From NCBI RefSeq assembly GCF_026241095.1, contig NZ_JAPFGB010000017.1, forward strand, positions 62,001 to 126,000: a DNA stretch of 64,000 nucleotides, given 5' to 3'. Each line of letters starts with the position of its first letter. Position 1 is the first letter of the stretch. Of this stretch, positions 26,383-35,890 are shown piece by piece. Source of the stretch: Saccharopolyspora sp. NFXS83 (GTDB taxonomy: Bacteria > Actinomycetota > Actinomycetes > Mycobacteriales > Pseudonocardiaceae). The notes beneath the pieces were generated by a model. That model saw only the letters and a program-made list of their open reading frames with translations. It was not told the origin of the DNA and searched no databases. The position numbers were made by a program, and so were the translations under genes.

Positions 26383-28008
26383 GTGACCGATCCTGCGCCC
26401 GAAGGGCCTTCAGGAACCACAAAGACCAGCCGTGGCAACGGGTTGGGCGGTATCCCGCAGTGGGCCGTCGTAGCCGTGGCCACACTCGTGCTGCTGATCG
26501 CGGGGTACTTCGTGCTCCGCATGTTGTCCACAGAGGACGTTCGGGTGGGCGGATTGCCGTCGCACCCGGTCCGTTCCGAGACGACCTCGGATGGATCCAT
26601 TCAGATCCGCTCCGAAACCACTGCATCGACGCAGATCCTGCTCGACGGACGCCCCGTCCCCACATCGGAGCAAGGCGGCGCGCTCGCCGTGCACGCTCCG
26701 TCGGCGTCCGACGGCACCCACGTGCTGGAGGTCGTCACTCCGCGGGCGGTGTCCTGGCTCGGCTCCTCCAGCACCACGCAGGAATTCACAGTGGACAGTG
26801 CGGCGCCGGAGCTCCGGGTCGAGGATTCGCTGCGGCCGAACAAGCTCGGTGAGCCGGTGACCGTGCACGGCAAGGCCGCCGGTGCCGACGAGGTGACCGT
26901 GGCGGGCAAGGCGGTCGAGCCGGGACCGGACGGCGCGTTCTCCGCCGTCGTGGACAAGCCGGAACGCGAAGTGCAGGTCGTGGCCACCGACCTCGCGGGC
27001 AACCGCACCGAGCGCACGATGACCGTGCACATCAAGCACCCGGGCATGCGCGCCGTGCACATGACCGGGCTCGCCTGGACCAGCGACACCCTGCGCGAAC
27101 CGGTCCTCGACATGGCCAGGCAAGGCCGGATCGACACCGTCGAACTCGACATCAAGGACGAGAGCGGCGAGATCCCCTACGGCTCGGCGGTGCCCGAGGC
27201 GAACCGGATCGGGGCGGTGAAGAACTACTACGACGCCCGCGAAGCCATCGACCAGCTGCACGGCATGGGCGTGCGGGTGGTCGGCCGCCTCGTGGCGTTC
27301 AAGGACCCGGTGCTGGGTGAGGCGTCCTGGCGCGAAGGGCACCCGGAACGGGTCGTGCAGACCGCAGGCGGACAACCGTGGAGCAGCGGCTACGGCGACT
27401 TCGCCTTCACGAACTTCGCCGACCCGGCGGTGCAGAAGTACAACATCGACATCGCCGCCGAAGCTGCCTCGCTGGGCTTCGACGACATCCTGTACGACTA
27501 CGTGCGCAGGCCCGACGGCGGCATCGAGAAGATGCGCTTCGCCGGGCTCACCACCACCCCGGAGACGGGCATCGCGGAGTTCCTGCGCGAATCGCAGGCC
27601 GCGGTGCGCTCCCAGGGCGCGCTGCTGGGCGCTTCGGTGTTCGGCATCGCCGTGGACCGGCCCACGCAGATCGCCCAGGACATCCCGCAGATGGCGAAGT
27701 ACGTGGACTACATCGCGCCGATGGTCTACCCCTCGCACTGGGGGCCGGGCGAGTTCGGCGTGGCCGATCCGAACACCGCGCCCTACGACATCGTGCGGCG
27801 GTCCCTGGACAAGTTCTCCCAGGCCGTCGCCGGGACCGACGTGCAGATCATCCCGTGGTTGCAGGACTTCAGCCTCGGCGCCAGCTACGGGCCCGCGGAG
27901 GTGGGCGCGCAGATCGATGCCGCCCGCGACGGCGGCATGCCGTCGTACCTGCTGTGGGCCCCGAACTGCCGCTACCACGGCGAAGCACTGGTACCGCAGA
28001 AGCCGTAG
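26383..28008 (+). CDS. membrane-anchored putative glycoside hydrolase (DUF4015 type)
   Basis: The 541-residue product has a cytoplasmic N terminus, one transmembrane helix (about residues 25-47), two Ig-like beta domains (about 70-225; VTVHGKAAGADEVTVAGKAV is typical), and a C-terminal putative glycoside hydrolase TIM barrel of the DUF4015 family (about 228-535). Motifs are DTVELDIKDESGEIPY, FDDILYDYVRRPDG and VDYIAPMVYPSHW. The barrel carries acidic residues where retaining hydrolases have catalysts, but the substrate is unknown. GTG 26383 is chosen after GGAG. It is divergent from the deacetylase lipoprotein. Confidence 0.85.
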   Translation: MTDPAPEGPSGTTKTSRGNGLGGIPQWAVVAVATLVLLIAGYFVLRMLSTEDVRVGGLPSHPVRSETTSDGSIQIRSETTASTQILLDGRPVPTSEQGGALAVHAPSASDGTHVLEVVTPRAVSWLGSSSTTQEFTVDSAAPELRVEDSLRPNKLGEPVTVHGKAAGADEVTVAGKAVEPGPDGAFSAVVDKPEREVQVVATDLAGNRTERTMTVHIKHPGMRAVHMTGLAWTSDTLREPVLDMARQGRIDTVELDIKDESGEIPYGSAVPEANRIGAVKNYYDAREAIDQLHGMGVRVVGRLVAFKDPVLGEASWREGHPERVVQTAGGQPWSSGYGDFAFTNFADPAVQKYNIDIAAEAASLGFDDILYDYVRRPDGGIEKMRFAGLTTTPETGIAEFLRESQAAVRSQGALLGASVFGIAVDRPTQIAQDIPQMAKYVDYIAPMVYPSHWGPGEFGVADPNTAPYDIVRRSLDKFSQAVAGTDVQIIPWLQDFSLGASYGPAEVGAQIDAARDGGMPSYLLWAPNCRYHGEALVPQKP

Positions 28009-28040
28009 CGGTTCGTCCGCGACGACCCGCGCTGCTGGTC

Positions 28041-28080
28041 GTGCGGCGGAACCTCAGCGGCTTCGCCGCTGACAGGGGGC
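28041..28080 (+). repeat. dispersed intergenic repeat, copy C (deletion derivative)
   Basis: The left end GGCGGAACCTCAG (28046 on) runs straight into CGGCTTCGCCGCTGACAGG, the module that lies at the far end of full copies. TCAGCGG (28054-28060) and CCGCTGA (28066-28072) form a perfect 7-bp stem. The middle hairpin is missing, as if deleted between two TCAG sequences. The remaining 28009-28289 gap holds nothing else I can name. Confidence 0.6.
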
Positions 28081-28289
28081 AGACGAAGAACGACGCTGCT
28101 CACCTGGAACGACAAGTTCAGGACCGGCACTTCAGGTGCTGCCAGGAGCGCCGCGAGCTCAGTGCTCGCGGCGCTCGTGTGCGTGCGGTCACCGCCGGTC
28201 GGGTTCGGAGTTGGTGGCGGGCGGCCTGCGAGGTAGGTTCTCGCCCTTGTGACCAGGAAGGCGTGCGCGCGTCCCGCTCGGAGGACGCG

Positions 28290-29684
28290 ATGCGGATGAC
28301 CGCGCGGGACCAGGTGCGGACCGCGTGGACGGCGCTGCGGCGCACCGACCGCTCCCGCTCGCGCACGCGGCACCCCGCCCGGCTGGTCGTGGCCGGGTTC
28401 GGGGGCGTGATGCTGCTCGGCACCGTCCTGCTGATGCTGCCGGTGGCGAGCGAGAGCGGCGCGGCCACGTCGTGGAACCTGGCGCTGTTCACCGCCACCT
28501 CGGCGGTGTGCGTGACCGGGCTGGTCGTCGTCGACACCCACGCGCACTGGTCGGCGTTCGGCGAGGGGGTCGTGCTCGGCCTCATCCAGGTCGGCGGGTT
28601 CGGCATCATGACCCTGGCCTCGCTGCTGGGACTGCTGGTCACCCGCCGGTTGGGCCTGCGGATGCAGCGCGGCGCGCAGGCCGAGACCAAGAGCTTCGGG
28701 CTCGGAGAGGTGCGCAGGGTCCTCGTCGGCGTGGTGGCGCTGAGCCTCGTCGTCGAAGCGCTCACCGCCCTGGTGCTGGCGGCCAGGTTCGCCGCGCACT
28801 ACGGCGAGCCGCTGGGGCGCGCGATCTACCTGGGCGTGTTCCACGCCGTGTCCGCGTTCAACAACGCGGGGTTCGCGCTGTTCTCGGACAGCTTGATGCG
28901 CTACGCGACGGACGCGTGGGTGTGCCTGCCGATCGTGGCGGCGTTCGTGCTCGGCGGACTCGGATTCCCCGTGCTGTTCGAGATCCTGCGCCACGCGCGC
29001 GGACGAGCGCGCCGCTGGACGCTGCACACCCGCATCACCCTGAGCACGTACGCCGCGCTCGCCGTGCTCGGCACGGTCGCGGTCACCGCCATCGAGTGGG
29101 ACAACCCGGACACGCTCGGCCGGTTCGGCTTCGGCGGCAAGCTGCTGGCCGGGTTCTTCCAAGGCATGTCGCCGCGCACCGCGGGCTTCAACAGCGTCGA
29201 CACCGGCGAACTGCACGGGGCCACGCTGCTGATCACCAACGTGCTGATGTTCATCGGCGGCGGCAGCGCGGGCACCGCGGGCGGGATCAAGGTGACCACC
29301 TTCGCGCTGCTGGCGTTCGTGATGCTCGCCGAGATCCGGGGCGAACCGAACGTGCACATCGCCGACCGCAAGCTCCCGCGCGAGGTGCACCGGCAGGCGC
29401 TGACGGTGGTGCTGGGCGGCGTCGGCCTGATCTTCACCGCCACCCTCGCGCTGCTGGTGCTCACCCCGTTCTCCCTCGACGCGGTCCTGTTCGAGTCGGT
29501 CTCCGCGTTCGGCACCGGGCTCTCGACCGGCATCACCGATGAGCTGCCGGTCGCCGGGCAGCTCATCCTGGTCGTGGTGATGTTCACCGGCCGCGTCGGA
29601 CCCGTCACCCTCGCTTCCGCGCTCGCGCTGCGCGAGCGCCTCCGCCGCTACGACCTCCCGGAGGAACGACCCATTGTCGGCTAG
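28290..29684 (+). CDS. ktrB: K+ transporter membrane subunit (KtrB/TrkH)
   Basis: This 464-residue pore-forming subunit of a Ktr/Trk potassium uptake system has all four selectivity-filter loops: TSAVCVTGL, VSAFNNAGF, MSPRTAGFN and VSAFGTGLSTG, each followed by a hydrophobic helix. Start chosen at ATG 28290, five bases after GAGG; the ORF could be extended upstream but the sequence there is not family-like. Its last codons overlap the start of the regulatory subunit gene, so the two are coupled. Confidence 0.94.
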   Translation: MRMTARDQVRTAWTALRRTDRSRSRTRHPARLVVAGFGGVMLLGTVLLMLPVASESGAATSWNLALFTATSAVCVTGLVVVDTHAHWSAFGEGVVLGLIQVGGFGIMTLASLLGLLVTRRLGLRMQRGAQAETKSFGLGEVRRVLVGVVALSLVVEALTALVLAARFAAHYGEPLGRAIYLGVFHAVSAFNNAGFALFSDSLMRYATDAWVCLPIVAAFVLGGLGFPVLFEILRHARGRARRWTLHTRITLSTYAALAVLGTVAVTAIEWDNPDTLGRFGFGGKLLAGFFQGMSPRTAGFNSVDTGELHGATLLITNVLMFIGGGSAGTAGGIKVTTFALLAFVMLAEIRGEPNVHIADRKLPREVHRQALTVVLGGVGLIFTATLALLVLTPFSLDAVLFESVSAFGTGLSTGITDELPVAGQLILVVVMFTGRVGPVTLASALALRERLRRYDLPEERPIVG

Positions 29685-30348
29685 GAAACCCCGCGCCAAC
29701 GCCTCGCGCGTGGTCGTCATCGGGCTCGGCCGGTTCGGCGGCTCGCTGGCGATGGAACTCATCGAACGCGGCACCGACGTGCTGGCGCTCGACAACCGCC
29801 CGGACGTCGTGCAGCGGTATGCCGACTCGGTGACGCACGCCGCCGTCGCCGACAGCACCGACCCGGGGGTGCTGCGGCAGCTCGACGTGCCCGAGTTCGA
29901 CCGCGCCGTCGTGGCCATCGGGGACGACCTGGAGGCCAGCATCCTGACGACCTCGCTGCTCGCGGAGTTCGAGGTCGGCCACATCTGGGCCAAGGCCGTC
30001 AGCCGCCAGCACGGGCGCATCCTCGAACGGGTCGGCGCCCACCACGTGGTGCTGCCCGAGCACGACATGGGCGAGCGGGTCGCACACCTGGTCACCGGCC
30101 GGATGCTGGACTACATCGAGTTCGAGGACGACTACGCCATGGTCAAGACGCGGGCTCCCACGATGGCCGCCGGGCACGCGCTGGGGGAGAGCAGGCTGCG
30201 CAGCAAGTACGGGGTCACCGTCGTCGCCATCAAGCGCCCCGGTGAGGACTTCACCTACGCCACCCAGGACACGCGGCTCCACGAGGGCGACATCCTCATC
30301 GTCTCCGGACGCTCCCGGGACGTCGAACGCTTCGCCGATCTGACCTGA
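29674..30348 (+). CDS. ktrA: K+ transporter regulatory subunit (KtrA/TrkA, RCK domains)
   Basis: This 224-residue cytoplasmic gating ring subunit carries an RCK_N Rossmann domain (IGLGRFGGSLA, then acidic D at the end of strand 2 for nucleotide binding) and an RCK_C domain (about residues 140-222, VTVVAIKRPGEDF ... LHEGDILIVSG). It binds NAD(H)/ATP and c-di-AMP-type ligands in characterised relatives. It starts with TTG 29674, preceded by GGAGG at about ten bases, and overlaps the ktrB stop by eleven bases. Confidence 0.93.
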   Translation: MSARKPRANASRVVVIGLGRFGGSLAMELIERGTDVLALDNRPDVVQRYADSVTHAAVADSTDPGVLRQLDVPEFDRAVVAIGDDLEASILTTSLLAEFEVGHIWAKAVSRQHGRILERVGAHHVVLPEHDMGERVAHLVTGRMLDYIEFEDDYAMVKTRAPTMAAGHALGESRLRSKYGVTVVAIKRPGEDFTYATQDTRLHEGDILIVSGRSRDVERFADLT

Positions 30349-30472
30349 CGCGGCCCCGGCCGAGCGCGGCGCCTCCGTTGATGATCTCGGTCCGCCAACG
30401 ATGGGCGGATCGTGTTGTCCGGCGGGCCGTCGCTCGGCACAGTGACGGGCACGTTCTGATCGGAGGCGCGCG

Positions 30473-32260
30473 ATGGTGGGAGCAAGGCCCGTTCGGATCA
30501 CGCTCGCGGCGGTGACCTCGTGCGCGTTGATCACCCCGATGGCGCAGGCGGCGCCGCAGCCGCCGAAGAGCGCCGAGGCCGTCGGCTACGGGGGCGCGGT
30601 CTCCAGCGTCGACCCGGACGCCACCCGCGCGGGCATCGAAGTGCTGCGCCGCGGCGGGACCGCCGCCGACGCCGCCGTCGCGGTGGCCGCCGCGCTCGGC
30701 GTCACCGAGCCCTACTCCGCCGGCATCGGGGGTGGTGGCTACTTCGTGCACTACGACGCCGACACCGGCGAGGTCTCCACCATCGACGGGCGGGAGACCG
30801 CTCCCGCCGCCGCGCACCCGGAGATGTTCCTGGAGGACGGCGAGCGCATCCCCAGCGCGGAGGCGATCACCAGCGGTCTCGGCGTCGGCGTCCCCGGCAC
30901 CCCCGCGACCTGGCAGGAGGCGCTGCGCGAGTGGGGCCGCCAGGACCTCGGCGACGTGCTGCGCCCCGCCGAGCGGCTGGCCCGCGACGGCTTCGTCGTC
31001 GACGACACCTTCCGCGAGCAGACCGCCGACAACCAGGAGCGCTTCGCCGCGTTCCCCGCCACCCGCGACCTGTTCCTGCCCGGCGGGCAGCCGCCGGCCA
31101 CGGGCACCGTGTTCCGCAACCCCGACCTCGCCGAGACCTACCGCACGTTCGCGGAGGAGGGCTTCGACCCGCTGTACCGGGGCGAGATCGGCGCGGACGT
31201 CGTCGAGACCGTGCGCAACCCGCCGGTCGACCCGGCCGCGGGACGCACCGTGCGCCCCGGCGGCATGACCGAGGCCGACCTGCGCGACTACCGCACCGCC
31301 GAGCCCGCTCCCACGCACGTCGAGTACCGGGGCCTCGACGTGTACGGGATGGCGCCGTCGTCCTCCGGTGGCACCACCGTCGGCGAAGCGCTCAACATCC
31401 TGGAGCGCACCGACCTCGGCGACCTGGACGAGGCGCAGTACCTGCACCGGTTCCTGGAAGCGAGCAAGATCGGCTTCGCGGACCGCAACCGCTGGGTCGG
31501 CGACCCCGCGTTCGGCGACGTGCCCACCGAGGAGCTCACCGGCCAGGAGTTCGCCGACTCCCGCGCCTGCCTGATCACGCCGGACGCGGTGCTGCCCGCC
31601 CCGGTAGCGGCGGGCGACCCGCGCGACCCCGCGCCGTGCGCGCCGCAGGAGCCCGCGCGCGGCGGCGTGCCCTACGAGGGGCCGAACACCACGCACCTCA
31701 CCGTCGCCGACGCCGACGGTGACGTCGTGTCCTACACGCTGACGATCGAGCAGACCGGTGGCAGCGGCATCACCGTGCCCGGCCGCGGGTTCCTGCTCAA
31801 CAACGAGCTCACCGACTTCTCGTTCGAGCCCACCACTCCCGGCGAGCCCGATCCGAACCTGCCCGGCCCCGGCAAGCGACCGCGCAGCTCGATCAGCCCG
31901 ACGATCGTGCTCCAGGACGGGCGACCGCTGCTCGCGGCGGGCAGCCCCGGCGGGTCCACGATCATCACCACCGTGCTCCAGGTGCTCACCGGCAGGCTGG
32001 ACCGCGGACTGTCCCTCGTGGACGCCATCGCGGAACCGCGCGCTTCGCAGCGGAACTCGGCGGCCACCGAGGCAGAACCGGGATTCCTCGCGAGGCCCGA
32101 AGCCGGCAAGCTGCGCGCCCTCGGCCACGAGCTCGCCCCGAGCGAGGAGATCGGCGCCGCCACCGGCGTGGAACGACTGCCCGACGGCCGCTGGATCGCC
32201 GCAGCCGAGCGAGACCGCCGCGGCGGCGGCTCGGCAGCGGTCGTGTCCCCGTCCCCGTGA
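30473..32260 (+). CDS. ggt: gamma-glutamyltransferase
   Basis: This 595-residue enzyme hydrolyses or transfers the gamma-glutamyl group of glutathione-like thiols and gamma-glutamyl peptides. It has a secretion signal (about residues 1-26). The autoprocessing site is NTTHLTV, with Thr406 expected to become the N-terminal nucleophile of the small subunit, and the PRSSISPTIVL and GSPGGSTI substrate loops are present. ATG 30473 follows CGGAGG. Actinomycetes use mycothiol rather than glutathione, so its natural substrate may be exogenous peptides. A dispersed-repeat copy follows. Confidence 0.95.
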   Translation: MVGARPVRITLAAVTSCALITPMAQAAPQPPKSAEAVGYGGAVSSVDPDATRAGIEVLRRGGTAADAAVAVAAALGVTEPYSAGIGGGGYFVHYDADTGEVSTIDGRETAPAAAHPEMFLEDGERIPSAEAITSGLGVGVPGTPATWQEALREWGRQDLGDVLRPAERLARDGFVVDDTFREQTADNQERFAAFPATRDLFLPGGQPPATGTVFRNPDLAETYRTFAEEGFDPLYRGEIGADVVETVRNPPVDPAAGRTVRPGGMTEADLRDYRTAEPAPTHVEYRGLDVYGMAPSSSGGTTVGEALNILERTDLGDLDEAQYLHRFLEASKIGFADRNRWVGDPAFGDVPTEELTGQEFADSRACLITPDAVLPAPVAAGDPRDPAPCAPQEPARGGVPYEGPNTTHLTVADADGDVVSYTLTIEQTGGSGITVPGRGFLLNNELTDFSFEPTTPGEPDPNLPGPGKRPRSSISPTIVLQDGRPLLAAGSPGGSTIITTVLQVLTGRLDRGLSLVDAIAEPRASQRNSAATEAEPGFLARPEAGKLRALGHELAPSEEIGAATGVERLPDGRWIAAAERDRRGGGSAAVVSPSP

Positions 32261-32280
32261 GAGCAGTCGATCTTCATCTC

Positions 32281-32434
32281 GCCGGCGGCGAAGCCGCTGA
32301 GCAGTGACCACCCGAGGGCGGTGACCACCCGCGGGTTCTCGGTGGTCTTCTCGCGAGGGTGGCGATCGTGCGCGCGGCGGGGCCGCTCGGAAAGTGATCC
32401 CGCGGCGAGAAGACCGCTGAGGTTCCGCCACCCG
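32281..32434 (-). repeat. dispersed intergenic repeat, copy D
   Basis: In reverse orientation it ends GAGGTTCCGCCACCCG (32419-32434), with stem GGTCTTCTCGC (32344-32354) / GCGAGAAGACC (32405-32415) and the end module GGCGGCGAAGCCGCTGAGCA at 32284-32303. The inner arms are more degenerate than in copies B and F. It fills most of the gap between ggt and def. Confidence 0.75.
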
Positions 32435-32531
32435 CTCCACCGCGCAGATCAATGTGAAGGGCCCCCTCGCGCCGGGTAGGCGGCGACTAGACTCGGCGGG
32501 TCAGCCTGCCGAGCCCGACCCGGGAGCCCGC

Positions 32532-33077
32532 GTGACCGTCCAGCCCGTCCGACTCTTCGGCGACCCCGTCCTGCGGACGCGCGCCGACGAGGTCGTGGAC
32601 TTCGACAAGGAATTGCACACCCTGGTCCGCGACCTGTGGGACACGATGCACCAGCAGGGCGGCGCCGGGCTGGCCGCGCCGCAGCTGGGCGTGGGGCTGC
32701 GCGTGTTCACCTACCGCTGCGACGGGTTCGAAGGCCACCTGATCAACCCGGGCTGGGAGGTCGTCGGCGAGCAGATGCAGGACGGCCCCGAGGGCTGCCT
32801 GTCCATCCCCGGCATGACCTGGGACTGCCTGCGCCACCAGCACGTCGTGGCCCGCGGCTGGAACATGCACGGCGACCCCGTCGAGGTCGAGGGCACCGAT
32901 CTGCTGGCGCGGTGCATCCAGCACGAGACCGACCACCTCGACGGCGTGCTGTTCGTGGACCGGCTCGACGCGGAGACCCGCAAGTCCGCGCTGCGCGAGA
33001 TCCGCCAGGCCGACTGGTTCGACGGCCAGGTCCCCGTGGTGAAGGAAAGCCCGCATCCGTTCTTCGGGAAGCGCTGA
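32532..33077 (+). CDS. def: peptide deformylase
   Basis: This 181-residue metalloenzyme removes the formyl group from nascent proteins. All three motifs are present: [14 protein letters not shown] and HETDHLDG, the last providing two metal ligands and the catalytic Glu. Start chosen at GTG 32532, since the extension upstream is not conserved. It is followed two bases later by fmt and then rsmB, the classic formylation/rRNA methylation operon. Confidence 0.97.
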   Translation: MTVQPVRLFGDPVLRTRADEVVDFDKELHTLVRDLWDTMHQQGGAGLAAPQLGVGLRVFTYRCDGFEGHLINPGWEVVGEQMQDGPEGCLSIPGMTWDCLRHQHVVARGWNMHGDPVEVEGTDLLARCIQHETDHLDGVLFVDRLDAETRKSALREIRQADWFDGQVPVVKESPHPFFGKR

Positions 33078-33079
33078 TC

Positions 33080-34006
33080 ATGCGGCTCGTCTTCGCCGGG
33101 ACCCCGGCGCCCGCCGTGCCCTCGTTGCAGGCGCTCATCGACTCCGAGCGGCACGAGGTCGCGGCCGTGATCACCCGGCCGGACGCGCGCGCCGGACGTG
33201 GCCGCAAGGTGCTGCGCTCACCGGTCGGCGAGCTCGCCGACGAGCACGGCATCGAGGTCCTCACGCCGCCGCGCGCCACCGACCCGGACTTCCTGGCGCG
33301 GCTGGACGAACTCGCCCCGGACTGCTGCCCGGTGGTGGCCTACGGGGCGCTGCTGCGGCAGCGGGCGCTCGACGTTCCCCGGCACGGCTGGGTCAACCTG
33401 CACTTCTCGCTGCTGCCCGCGTGGCGCGGCGCGGCGCCGGTGCAGTCCGCGATCCGGCACGGCGACGAGATCACCGGCGCGTCCACGTTCCACCTGGTGC
33501 CGGAGCTCGACGCCGGACCGGTCTACGGCGTGGTCACCGAGGACGTGCGGGACACCGACACCTCGGGCGACCTGCTGGACCGGCTGGCGATCTCCGGGGC
33601 GAAGCTGGTGGTCGCCACGCTCGACGGCATCGAGGACGGCACGCTGCAGCCGCAGCCGCAGCCCGCCGAGGGCGTCAGCTACGCGCCGAAGGTCACCCCG
33701 GAGGACGCCAAGGCGGACTTCACCGCGCCCGCGCTCGCCGTGGACCGGCTGATCCGCTCGGTGACGCCCGATCCCGGCGCCTGGGCGTGGTTGCGCGAGG
33801 AGCGGTTCAAGCTCGGTCCGGTGACGCGCACCGAGGAGACCGGCCTCGCCCCCGGCGAGATCAGCGTGCAGCGCCGCCGGGTGCTGGTCGGCACCGCCAC
33901 CGAGGCGGTCGCGCTGGGCGAAGTGCAGGCGCAGGGCAAGAAACGCATGGCGGCCACGGATTGGGCGCGCGGAACCCGCATCGAGCAAGGAGAACGTCTG
34001 CAGTGA
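33080..34006 (+). CDS. fmt: methionyl-tRNA formyltransferase
   Basis: This 308-residue enzyme formylates Met-tRNA(fMet) for initiation. It starts [16 protein letters not shown]. The hydrolase core has the SLLP motif ([18 protein letters not shown]) with the formyl-transfer residues (N, H, D) of the GART fold, and a C-terminal tRNA-recognition domain begins near residue 205. It follows def by two bases, and its stop overlaps the rsmB start, so the three genes are probably one operon. Confidence 0.97.
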   Translation: MRLVFAGTPAPAVPSLQALIDSERHEVAAVITRPDARAGRGRKVLRSPVGELADEHGIEVLTPPRATDPDFLARLDELAPDCCPVVAYGALLRQRALDVPRHGWVNLHFSLLPAWRGAAPVQSAIRHGDEITGASTFHLVPELDAGPVYGVVTEDVRDTDTSGDLLDRLAISGAKLVVATLDGIEDGTLQPQPQPAEGVSYAPKVTPEDAKADFTAPALAVDRLIRSVTPDPGAWAWLREERFKLGPVTRTEETGLAPGEISVQRRRVLVGTATEAVALGEVQAQGKKRMAATDWARGTRIEQGERLQ

Positions 34007-35427
34007 ACGACCACCGTCCCCGCCGCCCGTCCCGGCCTGGCGGCAGCCGCCCGCCGCAGCGCGGCAAGACTCCCGCCCGGCCGCCCGAGCAGGACCCGGC
34101 GCGGATGGCGGCGCTGGAAACGCTGCGCGCGGTGCGCGAGCGCGACGCCTACGCGAACCTGACGCTGCCGGGCCTGCTGCGCAAGCGCAAGCTCGACGGC
34201 AGGGACGCGGGGCTGGCCACCGAGCTCGCCTACGGCACCTGCCGCGCCACCGGCCTGCTCGACGCGGTGATCGCCGACTGCAGCGGGCGCGACGTGTCCG
34301 AAGTGGACCCGACCACGCTGGACGTGCTGCGGATGGGCGTGTACCAGTTGCTGCGCACCAGGATTCCGGACCACGCCGCCGTCGCGTCCACCGTGGACAT
34401 CGTGCGCGGGGAGGCGGGGTCGAAGCTCGCCGGGTTCGCGAACGCGGTCATGCGCCGCGCCAGCGAACGCGACGAGCAGGAGTGGGTCGAGCGCCTCGCG
34501 CCCGCCCGCGACACCGACCCGGTCGGGCACCTCGCGCTGCGCCACGCGCACCCGCGCTGGGTGGCGCAGGCGTTCGCCGACGCGCTCGGCGACACCGGCG
34601 GCGGCCTCGCCGCCGCGCTCGCCGCCGACGACGCGCGGCCCGCGGTGCACCTCGCCGCGCGGCCCGGCGAGATCAGCAACGAGGAGCTCGCCGCCATCAC
34701 CGGTGGCGACGAAGCGCCGTACTCGCCCTACGGCGTGCACCTGGAGGCGGGCGCCGGCGACCCCGGTGACCTGGAACCGGTGCGCGAAGGGTTCGCCGCC
34801 GTGCAGGACGAGGGCAGCCAGCTCGCCGCCCTCGCCCTCACCAAGCCCGAGGTGACCGGCTCCGACACCCGCTGGCTGGACCTGTGCGCGGGCCCCGGTG
34901 GCAAGGCCGGGCTGCTCGGCGCGCTGGTCACGCTCGACGGCGGCACGCTCGACGCCGTCGAGCAGTCCGAGCACCGCGCGGAACTCATCCGCAAGGTCAC
35001 CCGCGACCTCGCCGTCACCGTGCACGTCGCCGACGGCCGGGAACCCGGCCTCGAACCCGGCTACGACCGGGTGCTCGTCGACGCGCCCTGCACCGGGCTC
35101 GGCGCGCTGCGCCGCCGCCCGGAGGCCCGCTGGCGGCGGCAGCCCTCGGACGTGGCGGAACTGGCGAAGTTGCAGCGCTCGCTGCTGCTGTCGGCCGTCG
35201 GGCTCACCCGCTCCGGCGGTGTCGTCGCCTACGTCGTGTGCTCGCCGCACCTGTCGGAGACCGACGGCGTCATCTCCGACGTGGTGCGCCGCAGCGGCGC
35301 GGAACTGCTCGACGCGCGCGAGGCGTTCCCCGGCGTCCCCGACCTCGGCGACGGCCCCACGGTCCAGCTCTGGCCCCACCTCCACGGCACGGACGCGATG
35401 TTCTGCGCCTTGCTGCGGGTTCCCTGA
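34003..35427 (+). CDS. rsmB: 16S rRNA m5C967 methyltransferase (RsmB/Fmu)
   Basis: This 474-residue enzyme has an N-terminal NusB-like RNA-binding domain (about residues 30-170) and a C-terminal SAM-dependent methyltransferase domain. SAM motif I is [14 protein letters not shown]. The catalytic pair consists of the PC motif (VDAPCTGLG) and the Cys in VVCSPH that attacks C6. A basic, disordered N terminus ([15 protein letters not shown]) precedes. GTG 34003 overlaps the fmt stop (GTGA) and is preceded by AAGGAG. Confidence 0.95.
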   Translation: MNDHRPRRPSRPGGSRPPQRGKTPARPPEQDPARMAALETLRAVRERDAYANLTLPGLLRKRKLDGRDAGLATELAYGTCRATGLLDAVIADCSGRDVSEVDPTTLDVLRMGVYQLLRTRIPDHAAVASTVDIVRGEAGSKLAGFANAVMRRASERDEQEWVERLAPARDTDPVGHLALRHAHPRWVAQAFADALGDTGGGLAAALAADDARPAVHLAARPGEISNEELAAITGGDEAPYSPYGVHLEAGAGDPGDLEPVREGFAAVQDEGSQLAALALTKPEVTGSDTRWLDLCAGPGGKAGLLGALVTLDGGTLDAVEQSEHRAELIRKVTRDLAVTVHVADGREPGLEPGYDRVLVDAPCTGLGALRRRPEARWRRQPSDVAELAKLQRSLLLSAVGLTRSGGVVAYVVCSPHLSETDGVISDVVRRSGAELLDAREAFPGVPDLGDGPTVQLWPHLHGTDAMFCALLRVP

Positions 35428-35431
35428 GCCC

Positions 35432-35887
35432 GTGGTGGAAGGGGAGCACCGGCGGTGGCTGGAGGTCGCCGCGGCGGAGGCCCGGGCGGGTGCCGTTGAA
35501 GGCGGGATTCCGATCGGGGCCGCGCTCATCGGAGCGGACGGTTCGGTGCTCGGGAGGGGGCGCAACCGGCGGGTCCAGGACGACGACCCGTCGGTGCACG
35601 GGGAGACCGCCGCGTTCCGCGCCGCGGGCAGGCAGCGCGGTTACGCGGACACCACGATGGTCACCACCCTGTCGCCCTGCTGGTACTGCAGCGGACTCGT
35701 GCGGCAGTTCGGCATCGGCACCGTCGTGATCGGCGAGGCCCGCAACTTCCACGGCGGGCACGACTGGCTCGCCGAACACGGGGTGCGGATCGTGCTGCTC
35801 GACGACCCCGAGTGCGCCCGCATGATGTCGGAGTTCATCACCGCGCACCCGCGCCTGTGGCACGAGGACATCGGCGAAGCGGACTGA
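35432..35887 (+). CDS. nucleoside/cytosine deaminase (CDA fold)
   Basis: This 151-residue zinc deaminase of the cytidine/CMP deaminase superfamily has HGE (proton-shuttling Glu, about residues 56-58) and SPCWYC (zinc ligands, about 78-83). The WYCSG variant and the FHGGHDWLAEHGV tail resemble yeast-type cytosine deaminases more than tRNA adenosine deaminases. Start is GTG 35432 or 35435, with no good ribosome site, only four bases after rsmB, so it is probably co-transcribed. The substrate is not proven by sequence. Confidence 0.85.
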   Translation: MVEGEHRRWLEVAAAEARAGAVEGGIPIGAALIGADGSVLGRGRNRRVQDDDPSVHGETAAFRAAGRQRGYADTTMVTTLSPCWYCSGLVRQFGIGTVVIGEARNFHGGHDWLAEHGVRIVLLDDPECARMMSEFITAHPRLWHEDIGEAD

Positions 35888-35890
35888 TCC

